Shown: positions 9,322 to 18,884, counted from the first letter of the stretch. The stretch is DNA of 64,000 bases from Bradyrhizobium diazoefficiens (GCF_016616885.1 NZ_CP067102.1:310001-374000), one strand, 5' to 3'. Program-made: numbers and translations. Notes: generated by a model from the letters alone, not told the origin.

Positions 9322-10542
9322 ATGTCGGTACAGGGTAGCATTGTCATTGGCGGCGGCGCGTTTGCGGGCCTGGCGCTCGCGCTGGCGCTGCGCCAGGGGC
9401 TGGGACCCGAGATTCCCGTCATCGTCGCCGATCCCGCACTTAGCATTCGGCCGAGCCGCGATCCCCGCGCGACCGCGATCGTCGCGGCCTGCCGCCGCCT
9501 GTTCGAGGCGCTCGGCGCCTGGGACGACGTCAAGGCTGAGGCGCAGCCGATCCTCGACATGGTCGTCACCGATTCCAAGCTCGAGGACGCCACGCGTCCG
9601 GCGTTTCTGAATTTCGCCGGCGATGTCGCGCCGGGCGAGCCCTTTGCGCATATGGTCGAGAACCGCCGCCTGATCGATGCACTGGTGGTGCGCGCCGAAG
9701 CCGAGGGCATTAATCTGCGCGCGATGGCCGTGTCGTCTTACGATGCGCGCGCCGAGGGAATCGACGTGACGCTCGGCGATGGCAGCGTTATCGCGGCGAG
9801 CCTGTTGGTCGCCGCCGATGGCGCGCGGTCAAAACTGCGCGAGCGCGCCGGCATCGTCACTCATGGCTGGGAATACGATCAATCCGGCATCGTCGTCACC
9901 GTCGGCCACGAGCGCGATCACGAGGGCCGCGCCGAAGAGCACTTCTTGCCCGCGGGTCCGTTCGCGATCCTGCCGCTGACCGGCAAGCGATCGTCACTGG
10001 TGTGGACCGAGCGCCGCGCAGAGGCCGCGCGCATCATCGGCTTGAGCGAAGAAGAATTTCACGGCGAGCTCGAGCAGCGTTTTGGTTTGCATCTCGGCGA
10101 AGTGAAAGCGCTCGACAAGCCGCGTGCGTTCCCACTGTCCTATTTCGTGGCACGCTCCTTCGTCGCCGAGCGCCTCGCGCTGGTCGGCGATTCCGCCCAC
10201 GTCATTCACCCCATTGCCGGGCAGGGTCTCAACATGGGACTGAAGGATGTCGCCGCACTGGCCGAGGTCGTGGTCGATGCCGCGCGGCTCGGCATGGATC
10301 TCGGCGGCGCCGATGTGCTCGAGCGCTACCAGCGCTGGCGCCGTTTCGACACCATGGCGATGGGCGTCGCCACCAACTCGCTGAACTTCCTGTTCTCGAA
10401 CCAGTCGAGCTTGCTGCGCACGGTGCGCGACATCGGCCTCGGCATCGTCGACCGCACCCCGCCGCTGAAGAATCTCTTCATCCGCCAGGCCGCGGGTCTG
10501 ACGGGTGAGATCCCGAAGCTGTTGAAGGGCGAGGCGCTGTAG
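9322..10542 (+). CDS. UbiH/UbiF/COQ6-family FAD-dependent hydroxylase
   Basis: A 406-residue flavoprotein monooxygenase of the ubiquinone-biosynthesis type. N-terminal dinucleotide fold 'IVIGGGAFAGLALALAL', middle motif 'LVAADGARSKLRERAG', and the second FAD motif 'ALVGDSAHVIHPIAGQGLNMGLKD'. It presumably hydroxylates the aromatic ring of a ubiquinone precursor; which position (UbiH, UbiF, UbiI or UbiL role) cannot be told from sequence alone. Start at ATG 9322, where the FAD fold begins. Confidence 0.9.
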   Translation: MSVQGSIVIGGGAFAGLALALALRQGLGPEIPVIVADPALSIRPSRDPRATAIVAACRRLFEALGAWDDVKAEAQPILDMVVTDSKLEDATRPAFLNFAGDVAPGEPFAHMVENRRLIDALVVRAEAEGINLRAMAVSSYDARAEGIDVTLGDGSVIAASLLVAADGARSKLRERAGIVTHGWEYDQSGIVVTVGHERDHEGRAEEHFLPAGPFAILPLTGKRSSLVWTERRAEAARIIGLSEEEFHGELEQRFGLHLGEVKALDKPRAFPLSYFVARSFVAERLALVGDSAHVIHPIAGQGLNMGLKDVAALAEVVVDAARLGMDLGGADVLERYQRWRRFDTMAMGVATNSLNFLFSNQSSLLRTVRDIGLGIVDRTPPLKNLFIRQAAGLTGEIPKLLKGEAL

Positions 10543-10551
10543 GAGCGAATG

Positions 10552-10591
10552 GGGAGTGGCGAATAGCGAGTGGTGTCCATTCGCCACTCCC
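10552..10591. repeat. Palindromic repeat, GGGAGTGGCGAAT family
   Basis: A perfect 13-bp inverted repeat (10552-10564 with 10579-10591) in the gap between the convergent hydroxylase and Trm112-like genes. A related, longer copy lies at 28362-28443. It could act as a two-way terminator hairpin, but there is no T-run, so it is called a repeat. Confidence 0.65.
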
Positions 10592-10603
10592 TACTCGCTA
10601 GGA

Positions 10604-10801
10604 TCAATCGATCTTGCGCGCCTCTTCCGGCAGCATGATCGGGATGCCGTCGCGGATCGGATATGCGAGTTTTGCGCTGCGGGAGATCAACTCATGCCTG
10701 GTGGAATCGAATTCCAGCGGGCCTTTGGTCAGCGGGCAGACCAAAATCTCCAGCAATTTGGGATCGACGCTGGCTTCGGTGCGTTCGGTGGGCGCGTTCA
10801 T
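10604..10801 (-). CDS. Trm112 family protein (UPF0434/YcaR-like)
   Basis: A 65-residue protein with the Trm112/YcaR signature '[19 protein letters not shown]' and the C-terminal '[18 protein letters not shown]'. Eukaryotic Trm112 activates methyltransferases; the bacterial role is not established. Only one of the usual four zinc cysteines is present, as in other UPF0434 members. ATG 10801 starts the family domain; the much longer open frame upstream is a shadow of the TetR gene. Confidence 0.9.
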   Translation of the reverse strand: MNAPTERTEASVDPKLLEILVCPLTKGPLEFDSTRHELISRSAKLAYPIRDGIPIMLPEEARKID

Positions 10802-10862
10802 CGTGGTCTCCTGCGATCGGCCGCCTGTAGCATAGAAAATTGCGGCCGCCCATCGCGGCCCG

Positions 10863-11393
10863 CTAGGGCGCCACCATCTTCTGGATTTCGTCGAGCAGGC
10901 CCTGGAGCCGCGCGGGCGGCACCGGCGTGCCTGACAGCGCAAATCCCAGAAACGTCCAGTACAGGATCTGCGCACGCGCCTGCGCAATTGTAGCGGAGAA
11001 TCCGCGTCGTTGCAGCAGGCCTTCGATATAGTCGAGCCTGCGCCGGTCGATGGCGCGGACGGCCGCTTGCGCCGCCGGATCGAACGCCGCCCAGTTGCGC
11101 ACCGCGCGCTCCAGATCGAGTCGGGCGCCAAAGGTCCTGCGCAGCAGCGCCGTCAGCGGCTCGTCGCTGTCGGCCTCGACACCGGCGATGATCTCCTCGG
11201 CCGCGATCTCGCGCCAGCGTTTCAGCACGGCCGCGTGGAACGCGCCGAGATCGGCAAAATGCCAGTAGAAGCTGCCGCGGGAGACGCCCATGGCCTTCGC
11301 CAATGGATCGGCCTTCAGCGCGGTGAAGCCGCTCCTGGTGAGCGCCTTGACGCCCTGGCGGATCCAGTCGTCGGCGGAAAGCTGTTCGGTCAT
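10863..11393 (-). CDS. TetR-family transcriptional regulator
   Basis: A 176-residue repressor. N-terminal helix-turn-helix: '[35 protein letters not shown]' region, residues 18-50, with '[11 protein letters not shown]' as the recognition helix. The C-terminal ligand-binding region is Ala/Arg rich, with no predictable ligand. ATG 11393 faces a divergent small membrane-protein gene, and the 100-base gap holds two palindromes, so it probably represses both itself and that gene. Confidence 0.9.
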   Translation of the reverse strand: MTEQLSADDWIRQGVKALTRSGFTALKADPLAKAMGVSRGSFYWHFADLGAFHAAVLKRWREIAAEEIIAGVEADSDEPLTALLRRTFGARLDLERAVRNWAAFDPAAQAAVRAIDRRRLDYIEGLLQRRGFSATIAQARAQILYWTFLGFALSGTPVPPARLQGLLDEIQKMVAP

Positions 11394-11414
11394 GGCGGGT
11401 TCCGAAATCCAACC

Positions 11415-11428
11415 ATACACTAGTGTAT
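11415..11428. promoter_or_regulatory. TetR operator 1 (14-bp palindrome)
   Basis: ATACACTAGTGTAT is a perfect palindrome 22 bases upstream of the TetR start codon. It shares the half-site ATACAC with the second palindrome 30 bases away. Confidence 0.65.
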
Positions 11429-11457
11429 TGACAGGCGGCTGGCCAGCGTCTATCTCA

Positions 11458-11475
11458 CCATACACACATGTATGG
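11458..11475. promoter_or_regulatory. TetR operator 2 (imperfect palindrome)
   Basis: CCATACACACATGTATGG has perfect 6-bp arms (CCATAC / GTATGG) and the same ATACAC half-site as operator 1. It lies 18 bases upstream of the divergent membrane-protein gene. Confidence 0.6.
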
Positions 11476-11493
11476 ACAAAACAAGGAGCTTTG

Positions 11494-11847
11494 ATGATGC
11501 GTGATCTCTTGCTCCAGTGCGCCGGAATCCTCGCCATCGTGGTGGCCCTCATCCATGGCATCCTCGGCGAGACCAAGGTCTTTGCCCGCGCCACCATCGA
11601 GCCGGAACGGCTCCGCACCCTGATCCGCCTGGTCTGGCAGGCCTCGACCGTCGCCTGGATCGGCTGCGGTGTGCTGCTGATCGCAACGCCCTGGATGGAT
11701 TCGGCGCCGGCGCGCCGCTGGATCGTCATCACCATGGTCTGCGTGTTCGGCTTCTCCGCCTGCGCCAACGCCTGGGCGACGCGTGGCCGGCATTTCGGCT
11801 GGATGGCGCTGAGCGTGGTCGTGGCGATGGCGGTCGCCGGCTACTGA
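11494..11847 (+). CDS. Small four-helix membrane protein, TetR-linked
   Basis: 117 residues with about four hydrophobic helices ('LLLQCAGILAIVVALIHGIL', 'STVAWIGCGVLLIATPW', 'WIVITMVCVFGFSA', 'HFGWMALSVVVAMAVAGY'). It resembles small uncharacterised inner-membrane proteins common in Bradyrhizobium. AAGGAG lies 6-7 bases upstream of ATG 11494. It is divergent from a TetR repressor and shares two palindromic operators with it, so it is probably induced by the TetR ligand. No function is known. Confidence 0.75.
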   Translation: MMRDLLLQCAGILAIVVALIHGILGETKVFARATIEPERLRTLIRLVWQASTVAWIGCGVLLIATPWMDSAPARRWIVITMVCVFGFSACANAWATRGRHFGWMALSVVVAMAVAGY

Positions 11848-12055
11848 AGGCGGATGAAAAAGTGCGCGCCGTCGAACCCGTGAGGCTTAAGGCCGCAGCG
11901 AGCCGCGAAATGCGTGCTGCATGCGGACCGCACTGATGTTTTGGCGACCGTTAGAATATCTCTAAGACCGCTTGTATCCCGACCGCAATTGACTTCACCT
12001 CCTCTTTTGCTTCCTTCGGGCGCGCTTCGCGCACACGACAGAGGAGGAGACATTC

Positions 12056-12334
12056 GTGAGAGTCATTCGTGTTCTTGCCATTGCACTGACGGTTGGGATC
12101 GGCATGGGGTCGACGGCGATGGCCGACGGTTTCAAGAACTGCACCAAGCTCGACAAGGCGTCGTGGAAGACAGCGGGCGATGCCGAAGCCAAAGCCAAGG
12201 CGGCCGGCTATGAAGTCCGCCGCTCCAAGATCGAAGGCTCGTGCTATGAGGTCTACGGCGTCAAGGAAGGCAAGGTCTACGAGCTGTTCTACAGCCCGGA
12301 AGATCTCAGCCTGAAGCACACGATTGCGAAGTAA
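12056..12334 (+). CDS. PepSY-like periplasmic small protein
   Basis: 92 residues with a clear signal peptide ('VLAIALTVGIGMGSTAMA', cleavage near 24) and one mature domain 'SWKTAGDAEAKAKAAGYEV...KIEGSCYEVYGV', which fits the PepSY_2 pattern. Cys30 and Cys63 could form a disulfide. GTG 12056 follows a strong GAGGAGGAG site. It is 9 bases upstream of a b-type cytochrome gene; PepSY proteins and such cytochromes are commonly paired, suggesting a shared redox or membrane role (inference). Confidence 0.82.
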   Translation: MRVIRVLAIALTVGIGMGSTAMADGFKNCTKLDKASWKTAGDAEAKAKAAGYEVRRSKIEGSCYEVYGVKEGKVYELFYSPEDLSLKHTIAK

Positions 12335-12343
12335 AGGCTAGGT

Positions 12344-12925
12344 TTGAACGACAAAGCGATGCGAGATACGCGCGGGGTGTCCGATCGGACCCCCGCGGAT
12401 CGGACGATTGCGGTCTGGGACCTTCCGCTGCGGCTCTGGCACTGGGCCCTCGCGGCCAGCGTCCTGGCCGCGTGGTTCACGCCCACCGTCTACGACAGCC
12501 TTCACCGCATCGTCGGCTATACGGTCATCGGGCTGTTGGCCTTCCGCCTGGTCTGGGGATTTTGGGGCAGCCGCTATTCGCGCTTTCGCATGATCGGCGT
12601 CAGGCTTCGTGCTGCGCCCTTCTATCTCTGGAATCTGCGCCGCGGCATCACCGGCCGCTATATCGGGCTCAATCCCGCCGGCACCCTGATGCTGGTGGCG
12701 CTGCTTGTGGCTCTCGCCGTCTCGGCGATCACGGGCGCGCTGTCGGTGACCGTCACCTTCTTCGGCGTCTGGTGGATCGAGGATACTCATGCTTACGCAT
12801 CGGATGCCGTGATCGTCCTGGTCGTGCTGCACATCGTGGGCGTGGTGCTGATGGGCATGCTTCAGCGCCAGAACCTGGTGCGTGCGATGATCACTGGCCG
12901 CAAGCGCATCCGCGGTCACTCCTAA
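12344..12925 (+). CDS. Cytochrome b561-type (Ni-hydrogenase b subunit family) membrane protein
   Basis: 193 residues with four membrane helices and the haem-ligand histidine pattern of the cytochrome b561 / hydrogenase cytochrome b family: His in 'LRLWHWALA' (helix 1), 'SLHRIVGY' (helix 2) and 'VVLHIVGVVLMG' (helix 4). It should carry b-type haem and move electrons in the inner membrane; no hydrogenase genes are near. The open frame begins at TTG 12344, with an in-frame ATG at 12359 as alternative. It is co-directional with the PepSY gene 9 bases upstream. Confidence 0.85.
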   Translation: MNDKAMRDTRGVSDRTPADRTIAVWDLPLRLWHWALAASVLAAWFTPTVYDSLHRIVGYTVIGLLAFRLVWGFWGSRYSRFRMIGVRLRAAPFYLWNLRRGITGRYIGLNPAGTLMLVALLVALAVSAITGALSVTVTFFGVWWIEDTHAYASDAVIVLVVLHIVGVVLMGMLQRQNLVRAMITGRKRIRGHS

Positions 12926-13111
12926 GGCGTGAAAAATTTCGGGGCGCGCCACATAGTTCTACGGAAATCGAGCACGGATTACCGCGCGAGGCGCAATTGT
13001 CGAGGTGGCGTTTACCCCATGATAGGCATGCAACCGGGAACTGCAAAAGATTAACGTGCAGAAAGTGCAATCGGAATCATCGTCAAGATATTGACGAGGG
13101 AGCGATTGCGA

Positions 13112-15610
13112 ATGTTCCGCGTTTTTACCTGCCTCACGGCAGAGCATGATTGGCGGCTTGTCATGCTCGCTGGTCTCGTTTGCCTCGCGGCGGGCATTGT
13201 CGCTGTCAGCATCTTTCATCGCGCGATCGCGTCGCGCGCCTGGGCGCGGCTGATCTGGATTGCGATCGCCGGCGCCGCCATCGGCTACGGAATCTGGGCA
13301 ACGCATTTTGTCGCCATGCTCGCCTACGAGCCCGGCGTCTCGACCGGTTACAGCATTGCTCTGACGGGGCTGTCGCTCGCCGCGGCGATGATCCTGACGT
13401 CGGTGGGTTTTGGCGTTGCCGTCAGCAATTCCGGCCGGTGGCGCGCGGCTGCCGGCGGCGGCATCATCGGCGCCGGTATTGCGAGCATGCACTATCTCGG
13501 CATGTGGGCCCTCGAAGTGCCGGGTCACGTGACCTGGTCGCCGGGGCTGGTGTTCATCTCGATCGTCCTCGGTATGGTCTTGGGCTACGCTGCACTGGCG
13601 ACTGCCCTGAGCCGCAAGGACAAGTGGGGCGCTTTCGCTGCGGCGCTGCTGCTGACGCTCGCAATCATGTCGCACCATTTCACGGCCATGGGGGCCGTGC
13701 AGATCGTTCCAGACCCGACGCTGGACAACGACGCATTGTCGCTTTCTCCCACCTTCCTCGCCGTGGCCATTGCGGGTGTGGCGCTGTCGGTGCTCGGGAT
13801 GAGTCTCGTCGGCGTGCTGGCGGATCGGCACCTTGCGACCCGAACCAGCAGATTCGAGGAAATCATCAGTGAGCTTTCGCTCGCAAGGCAGCAGGTGGAG
13901 GATTCGCAAAAGGAACTCTAGGACCAGACACTCAGGCTGGATACGGCCATCAACAACATGGTCGAGGCACTTTGCATGTTCGACGCGGAAAAGCGACTTG
14001 TCGTCTGTAACGAGCGTTACGCCCAACTCTATCGGCTGCCGCCGGAATTGCTGAGGACGGGGACGCCGCACACCGACATCATCAAGCATCGCGTCGTGAA
14101 CGGCATCCTCAAGGGTGACACGAGCGAGGGCGCCGCCGGGCAATTCATCTCGAAATTGGCCGCATTGCCGTTCAACGCGGTCTCGAGCAGAATCGACGAG
14201 TTCGCGGACGGCCGCCTGATCTGCGTGACGCGACAACCAATGGCCGGCGGCGGGTGGGTAGCCACCCATCTTGACGTCACCGAGCAACGCCGATCCGAGG
14301 CCAAGATCATTCACATGGCGCAGCACGATGCGTTGACCGATCTGCCAAATCGTGTGCTGCTCAGGGAGCGGATGGAGCATGCCATTGCGGTCACGCGCAA
14401 TGGCGGCCTCGATCTGGCCGTGCTCATGCTCGATCTCGATCGCTTCAAGGACGTCAACGACACGCTGGGACATCCGACAGGCGATTCCCTGTTGCGCGCC
14501 GTGGCTGCGCGTTTGCGCGAATGCACCACTGAAACCGCGTTGATCGCCCGGCTGGGCGGCGACGAGTTCGCGGTGATCGACTACATGACCAACCCGGCCG
14601 TGGAGGCCGCCGCCCTCGCCGAGAACATCAGGAAGGCGCTTTGCGAACCCTTCGATCTCGGCGATCACCGGGTCACGGTGGGCACCAGCATCGGCATTGC
14701 CATCGCGCCGCGCGATGGCGACGATTCCGACGTGCTCATGAAGAGCGCCGATCTCGCCCTCTACTCCGCCAAGAGTGGCGGTCGTGGTGCATTCCGCTTC
14801 TTCGAGCCCGAACTCGACGAGCTCATGCACGCGCGACGCAATCTGGAGCGCGACATGCGTGCTGCGCTGACGGACGGTGAATTCGAGCTCCACTATCAGC
14901 CGTTCGTCGACGCCGCGACTGGCGAGACGAGCGGCTTCGAGGCCTTGCTACGCTGGCACCACCCGAAGCGAGGTCTGGTCATGCCCGGTGACTTCATCCC
15001 GCTTGCGGAGGAGACCGGCCTGATCGTGCCTTTGGGAGAATGGGTCCTGAGGGCCGCATGCAGCGAAGCCGCCAAATGGCCCGCCCATCTCAGGATCGCG
15101 ATCAACCTGTCTCCCGCTCAATTCCGCAGCAAGGAGCTTGTCCAGGTCGTTATCGGCGCACTGGCGAGTTCGGGCATTGCGCCGCACAGGCTCGAGCTCG
15201 AAGTCACCGAGACGGTCATCATGCACGACAGCGAAGCCGTATTCGCAGCACTGGGGCAACTGCGCGAGCTCGGCGTCCGGATCGCGCTCGACGATTTCGG
15301 CACCGGCTATTCGTCGCTGAGCTTTCTGCAAAGGTTCCCGTTCGACAAAATCAAGATCGACCGCAGCTTCGTCAACGAGTTGTCCAGCGCGAGGGAAGAG
15401 GCGCGCCATCTCGCGCGAGCCGTGGTTCGTTTCGCGGTCAGTCTCGGCAAGACGACGACCGCCGAAGGCGTCGAAACCAGGGAGCAGCTGGACATTCTCC
15501 GCGACGAGGGATGCATCGAAACCCAGGGCTACTATTTCAGCCGGCCGATGCCTGCATCCAGCTTCGCGAAAATGCTGCGAACTGCCAAGGCAGCCGTCCG
15601 CGCGGCGTGA
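13112..15610 (+). pseudogene. MHYT-PAS-GGDEF-EAL cyclic-di-GMP enzyme split by an in-frame TAG
   Basis: One reading frame of 833 codons interrupted by a single TAG at 13919-13921. Residues 1-250 form the MHYT sensor with seven membrane helices and the motifs 'THFVAML', 'ASMHYLGMWA' and 'MSHHFTAMGA'. After the stop come a PAS-like segment ('NNMVEALCMFDAEKRLVVCN'), a GGDEF cyclase with intact 'LGGDEFAV', and an EAL phosphodiesterase with intact 'FEALLRWHHP' and 'DDFGTGYSSL'. The stop lies in the linker helix 'QQVEDSQKEL|DQTLRLDTA'. ATG 13112 has GAGGGAG upstream. The cytoplasmic half could only be made by readthrough or by internal initiation at ATG 13958. Confidence 0.88.
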
Positions 15611-15618
15611 GCATTCGG

Positions 15619-15680
15619 GCCGTCACTGCAGTGGCGGATCGCCGCTGGTTCGCTTCTTGGCGAGGTCCATCTCGGTCACC
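15619..15680 (-). pseudogene. Duplicated 3' end of the LON-domain gene
   Basis: These 62 bases match 19307-19368, the 3' end of the LON-domain gene, at 57 of 62 positions and in the same orientation. Read on the minus strand they encode 'VTEMDLAKKRTSGDPPLQ' plus the stop codon, and all five base differences are synonymous. It has no start codon and is a gene fragment. It marks one edge of the porin/FMN/ApbE segment. Confidence 0.85.
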
Positions 15681-15834
15681 TGCTCGTGGGCCACACGGGC
15701 GATATGAGATCCTTTGACTTATTCTAATTCTAATATGGAGCGATTCTAGAAGCGTTTCTGAATGTTTCTGCTTCCCAAGAGCGCACTTGCCAGCTTTTGC
15801 TGCGGCCGGATGTCGCAACGCTTTGGGGGCTCAC
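15681..15834. other. AT-richer leader region of the porin gene
   Basis: 154 bases between the LON fragment and the porin start. It contains a noticeably AT-rich stretch around 15715-15760 (TTATTCTAATTCTAATATGG) that could hold the porin-operon promoter. No gene or defined operator is recognised. Confidence 0.4.
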
Positions 15835-17463
15835 ATGTCATCGGATGTTTCCGCGGGTTCATTCACGTTACGATCCGAACGCCGTCGGCATTGCAGTAGA
15901 TCGGTCCTGCTCGCGGCGACCGCGATATCGATCGTGAGTTCTGGCGCGGCTTCGGCAGCGGACGGCGACGCCAATGGATTGTTGCTGAAGAAGCTTGAGA
16001 AGATGGAGCTGCGCATCCAGCAGCTCGAAGCCGAGTTGAAGCAGAAACAAGATCGCCCGACAGCCGATGCAGACACAAAGCGGGCAGCAAAATCGGCGTC
16101 GCTGACAAGCGCCAACGCGGCTGTGCCATCCGCTGAACCAAAGGACGCGCCAGCCAAGCCCGAAGCCCAACCGTCCGAGAAATCGGCCAAGTCGAAATCG
16201 AAAGACTTCATCGCCCTGCCGCCCCTCCCGTCAGCGTCGGACAAACCCATCCTCGGCGTAGCCGATTCTCCGGTCCCCGGTCTCAGCATCGGAGCGTATG
16301 GAGAGATCAAGTTCGGTACGATGCAAAATCCCGCTGCCGGCGGCCAGTGGCAGAAAGGGTTCGATGCGCAGAGGTTCGTGCTCCTGCCGACCTACGCGAT
16401 CACCCCGAATATCATCTTCAACGCCGAGATCGAATTCGAGCACGCCGGCTCTGGATTCGACAATGACGACAAGCTGCACGGCACCGCCGAGATCGAGCAA
16501 GTCTGGATCGACTTCAAGATCATCGATCAGTTCAACTGGCGCTCGCCCGGCGTCGATCTCGTGCCAATCGGCTATATCAACCAGCACCATGAGCCGACCC
16601 AATTTTATAGTGTTGGCCGGCCCGAACTCTACAACGGCCTGATTCCGTCGACGTGGAAGGTCCCATCCACCAGCATCTACGGGACGATCACCGAGGACCT
16701 CAAATATCAGGTGATGGTCAGCACCAGCAACGAGGATTTCGGCGACTCCTTCGACAATCGCACTGAGGCAAAGACCGTCCCGCTTCCCGGCACCGCCTAC
16801 GCCGCAGGCATTGATGGCGTAAATGCGCTCGGCTTCTCGAGGCCCCCGCTCGGCGACTTCCAGCAACTCAACAACGCCACGGCCGTGTCCGGTCGGCTCG
16901 ACTTCACGCCGACATTCTGGCCAGGATTCGCCGGAAGCGTCAGCACGTATTACTCGCCGAACACGACGCCGCGCGGCGCTCATGACGATCTCGGTAACTT
17001 CCTCGGCAGATCCAGTCTCGCGATGTTTGACGCCGAATTCCGCTACAGGGTACCCGACACAGGTCTTGAGCTTCGCGGCGAATATGTCCGCGCTCAGTTC
17101 GGGCATCCGGAAAATCTGCGCGCGAACAACGACTCCGATCCGACCAACAACGTCGGCAAGTCGATGTACGGCTACTCCGGCGAGATTGCCTACCACGTGC
17201 CGCTCGGTACAATTCTCAACAGCGAGTGGGAGGCCGTGCCGTTCTATCGCTACACCTATCAGAACCTGCAGACAGGCGGCTTCGCCGGCACGGACGCGAA
17301 CCTGCCAACCGGTCAGGGCCAGCGGCAGTACCATACGGCCGGGTTTGCGGTTTTCCCGTCCCCGAAGATCGTGCTGAAGGCGACCTATCAGCATGTGATC
17401 GACAAGAGCGCCACCGGCGCGCTCTCGGATTCGTTCCTTGGCGGCGTCGGGTTCTTCTTTTAA
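15835..17463 (+). CDS. OprP/OprO-like outer-membrane porin with N-terminal coiled coil
   Basis: 542 residues. A long signal region ends near 'SGAASAADG'. A coiled coil follows ('LLKKLEKMELRIQQLEAELK', about residues 52-71), then a low-complexity Lys/Ala/Ser linker to about 145, then a beta-barrel from 'IGAYGEIKFGTMQN' to the C-terminal 'FLGGVGFFF', whose terminal Phe is the usual outer-membrane assembly signal. This layout matches phosphate-selective-porin-like proteins of alphaproteobacteria. The substrate is not readable; iron or flavin chemistry is suggested only by the neighbours. ATG 15835 is preferred to the upstream in-frame start at 15787. Confidence 0.8.
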   Translation: MSSDVSAGSFTLRSERRRHCSRSVLLAATAISIVSSGAASAADGDANGLLLKKLEKMELRIQQLEAELKQKQDRPTADADTKRAAKSASLTSANAAVPSAEPKDAPAKPEAQPSEKSAKSKSKDFIALPPLPSASDKPILGVADSPVPGLSIGAYGEIKFGTMQNPAAGGQWQKGFDAQRFVLLPTYAITPNIIFNAEIEFEHAGSGFDNDDKLHGTAEIEQVWIDFKIIDQFNWRSPGVDLVPIGYINQHHEPTQFYSVGRPELYNGLIPSTWKVPSTSIYGTITEDLKYQVMVSTSNEDFGDSFDNRTEAKTVPLPGTAYAAGIDGVNALGFSRPPLGDFQQLNNATAVSGRLDFTPTFWPGFAGSVSTYYSPNTTPRGAHDDLGNFLGRSSLAMFDAEFRYRVPDTGLELRGEYVRAQFGHPENLRANNDSDPTNNVGKSMYGYSGEIAYHVPLGTILNSEWEAVPFYRYTYQNLQTGGFAGTDANLPTGQGQRQYHTAGFAVFPSPKIVLKATYQHVIDKSATGALSDSFLGGVGFFF

Positions 17464-17527
17464 TGCCGACGGGGGTCCCTGGGACAACGTTGCAAGACCT
17501 GATACAGGACCAAGGAGCGAGGTGACT

Positions 17528-17998
17528 ATGAACTGGGTTCGATATACCCTGCCGGCGGCAGCGATCTTGTCTGCCGCCTCTCCCGCTTATGCTGTTCGGT
17601 ATCTGTCGATCGAGGAAGCCCAGAAGGAGGCTTTTCCCTCCGCGACACATTTTTCCGAGGTCCAGGCGAGCCGCGTCTGGAAGGCCGAAGCCGGCGGCAA
17701 GGTCGTCGGCTTCTTCGTGTTCGACCGGGTCGTCGGCAAGCACCTTTTCATTGACTACGCGGTGGCGCTGACGCCGGCGGGGGCCGTCCACAAGGTCGAG
17801 ATCCTGGAATATCGGGAATCGTATGGCGGCGACATCAGGAGCCCGAGCTGGCTCGCGCAGTTCGTCGGCAAGACCGCCGGCAGCGCGCTCAAGATCAACG
17901 GTGACATCAGGAATATCGCCGGGGCGACGCTGTCGTCGACCCATGTCACCGAAGGTGTGAAAAGAATCTTGGCGGCTTATGGCAATCGTCTCCGATAG
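17528..17998 (+). CDS. FMN-binding domain protein (ApbE substrate)
   Basis: 156 residues: signal peptide 'TLPAAAILSAASPAYA', then an FMN_bind domain of the NqrC/RnfG kind. The flavinylation region is 'RNIAGATLSSTHVTEGVKR', whose Thr in GAT should carry covalent FMN. The usual acidic residue six positions before it is Arg here and the Ser at -3 is Ala, so the site is somewhat atypical. It is periplasmic or membrane-surface. AAGGAG lies upstream of ATG 17528. The stop overlaps the start of ApbE by 20 bases, so enzyme and substrate are translationally coupled. Confidence 0.88.
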   Translation: MNWVRYTLPAAAILSAASPAYAVRYLSIEEAQKEAFPSATHFSEVQASRVWKAEAGGKVVGFFVFDRVVGKHLFIDYAVALTPAGAVHKVEILEYRESYGGDIRSPSWLAQFVGKTAGSALKINGDIRNIAGATLSSTHVTEGVKRILAAYGNRLR

Positions 17999-18884
17999 CA
18001 TCCGTCGCGCGAGGCCGCTGCTCGGCACCTTCGTGGAGATCGAGATTGCCGGCGCTCCCAGATCCGAAATGGACGGCGCCATCGACACTGCATTCGATGC
18101 GGTCGCGCAGGTACATCGACTGATGAGCTTTCATGAGCCGGATAGCGATGTCGGTCGGCTCAACAGCGAAGCCGGCACTCGCCCCGTGAGCGTTCATGCG
18201 TGGACCTTTCGGGTGCTCGAGACGGCCGTCGAACTGCATCGACGCTCTGGCGGGTGTTTTGATATCACCATCGCACCGGCGTTGCAGGCAATCGGCCTGT
18301 TGCCGGCGCTGAAGGACAAGTCGGCGCCGGCTCTGCGCTCTCCCGACGCGATTGAGCTGCTTCCGGACCGGGAGGTTCGCTTTCGTTCGACCGATGTCAT
18401 GATTGATCTTGGCGGCCTCGCCAAGGGTTTTGCCGTCGACCGCGCGGTGGCCGTCCTGCGCGACCTCGGCATTCCCTGCGGCATGGTGAACGCCGGCGGC
18501 GACCTTCGGGCCTTTGGCGCACAGACGCGCACGGTTCACATCCGCGATCCCCGCCATCCGAGCCGATCGGTCTGCAGTATCGAGGTGACAGATGAAGCGT
18601 TGGCCTCAACGGCGCGCCGCGTCGACCTCGTCGACGGTGACGAGTCGGGCAGTTCGGCGGTCATTGATCCTGCAACTCAGAGGCCGGTGAGCCTGATCGA
18701 CGGCGCCACGGTTCGCGCGCGCTCCTGCATGGTTGCGGACGCCTTGACCAAGGTCGTCATGATCTCCGGGACCGATGCAGGCGAACTGCTCGAATCCTAT
18801 AAGGCGGGTGCCCTGTTGATCTCCGCCGACGGCAACGTTCAGATCACGTCAGACTGGCATCACGCGGTGCACCTTGCGGCTTAG
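17979..18884 (+). CDS. apbE: FAD:protein FMN transferase (ApbE)
   Basis: 301 residues of the ApbE family, which transfers FMN from FAD to a Thr of periplasmic flavoproteins. Visible motifs: 'RRARPLLGTFVEIEI', 'LMSFHEPDSDVGRLN', 'GCFDITIAPAL', 'IDLGGLAKGFAVDRA' (FAD and Mg site), 'GMVNAGGDLRAFG' and 'RARSCMVADALTKVVM'. No signal peptide is seen at the chosen ATG, which is unusual for an enzyme that acts in the periplasm; export may depend on a different start or the enzyme may act before export. The FMN-binding gene upstream is the obvious substrate. Confidence 0.92.
   Translation: MAIVSDSIRRARPLLGTFVEIEIAGAPRSEMDGAIDTAFDAVAQVHRLMSFHEPDSDVGRLNSEAGTRPVSVHAWTFRVLETAVELHRRSGGCFDITIAPALQAIGLLPALKDKSAPALRSPDAIELLPDREVRFRSTDVMIDLGGLAKGFAVDRAVAVLRDLGIPCGMVNAGGDLRAFGAQTRTVHIRDPRHPSRSVCSIEVTDEALASTARRVDLVDGDESGSSAVIDPATQRPVSLIDGATVRARSCMVADALTKVVMISGTDAGELLESYKAGALLISADGNVQITSDWHHAVHLAA

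Noticed and set aside
12959..14893. A 644-residue antisense frame opposite the MHYT-GGDEF-EAL gene
   Set aside because: Arg/His/Asp-rich composition without domains; it is the GC-driven shadow of the real gene.
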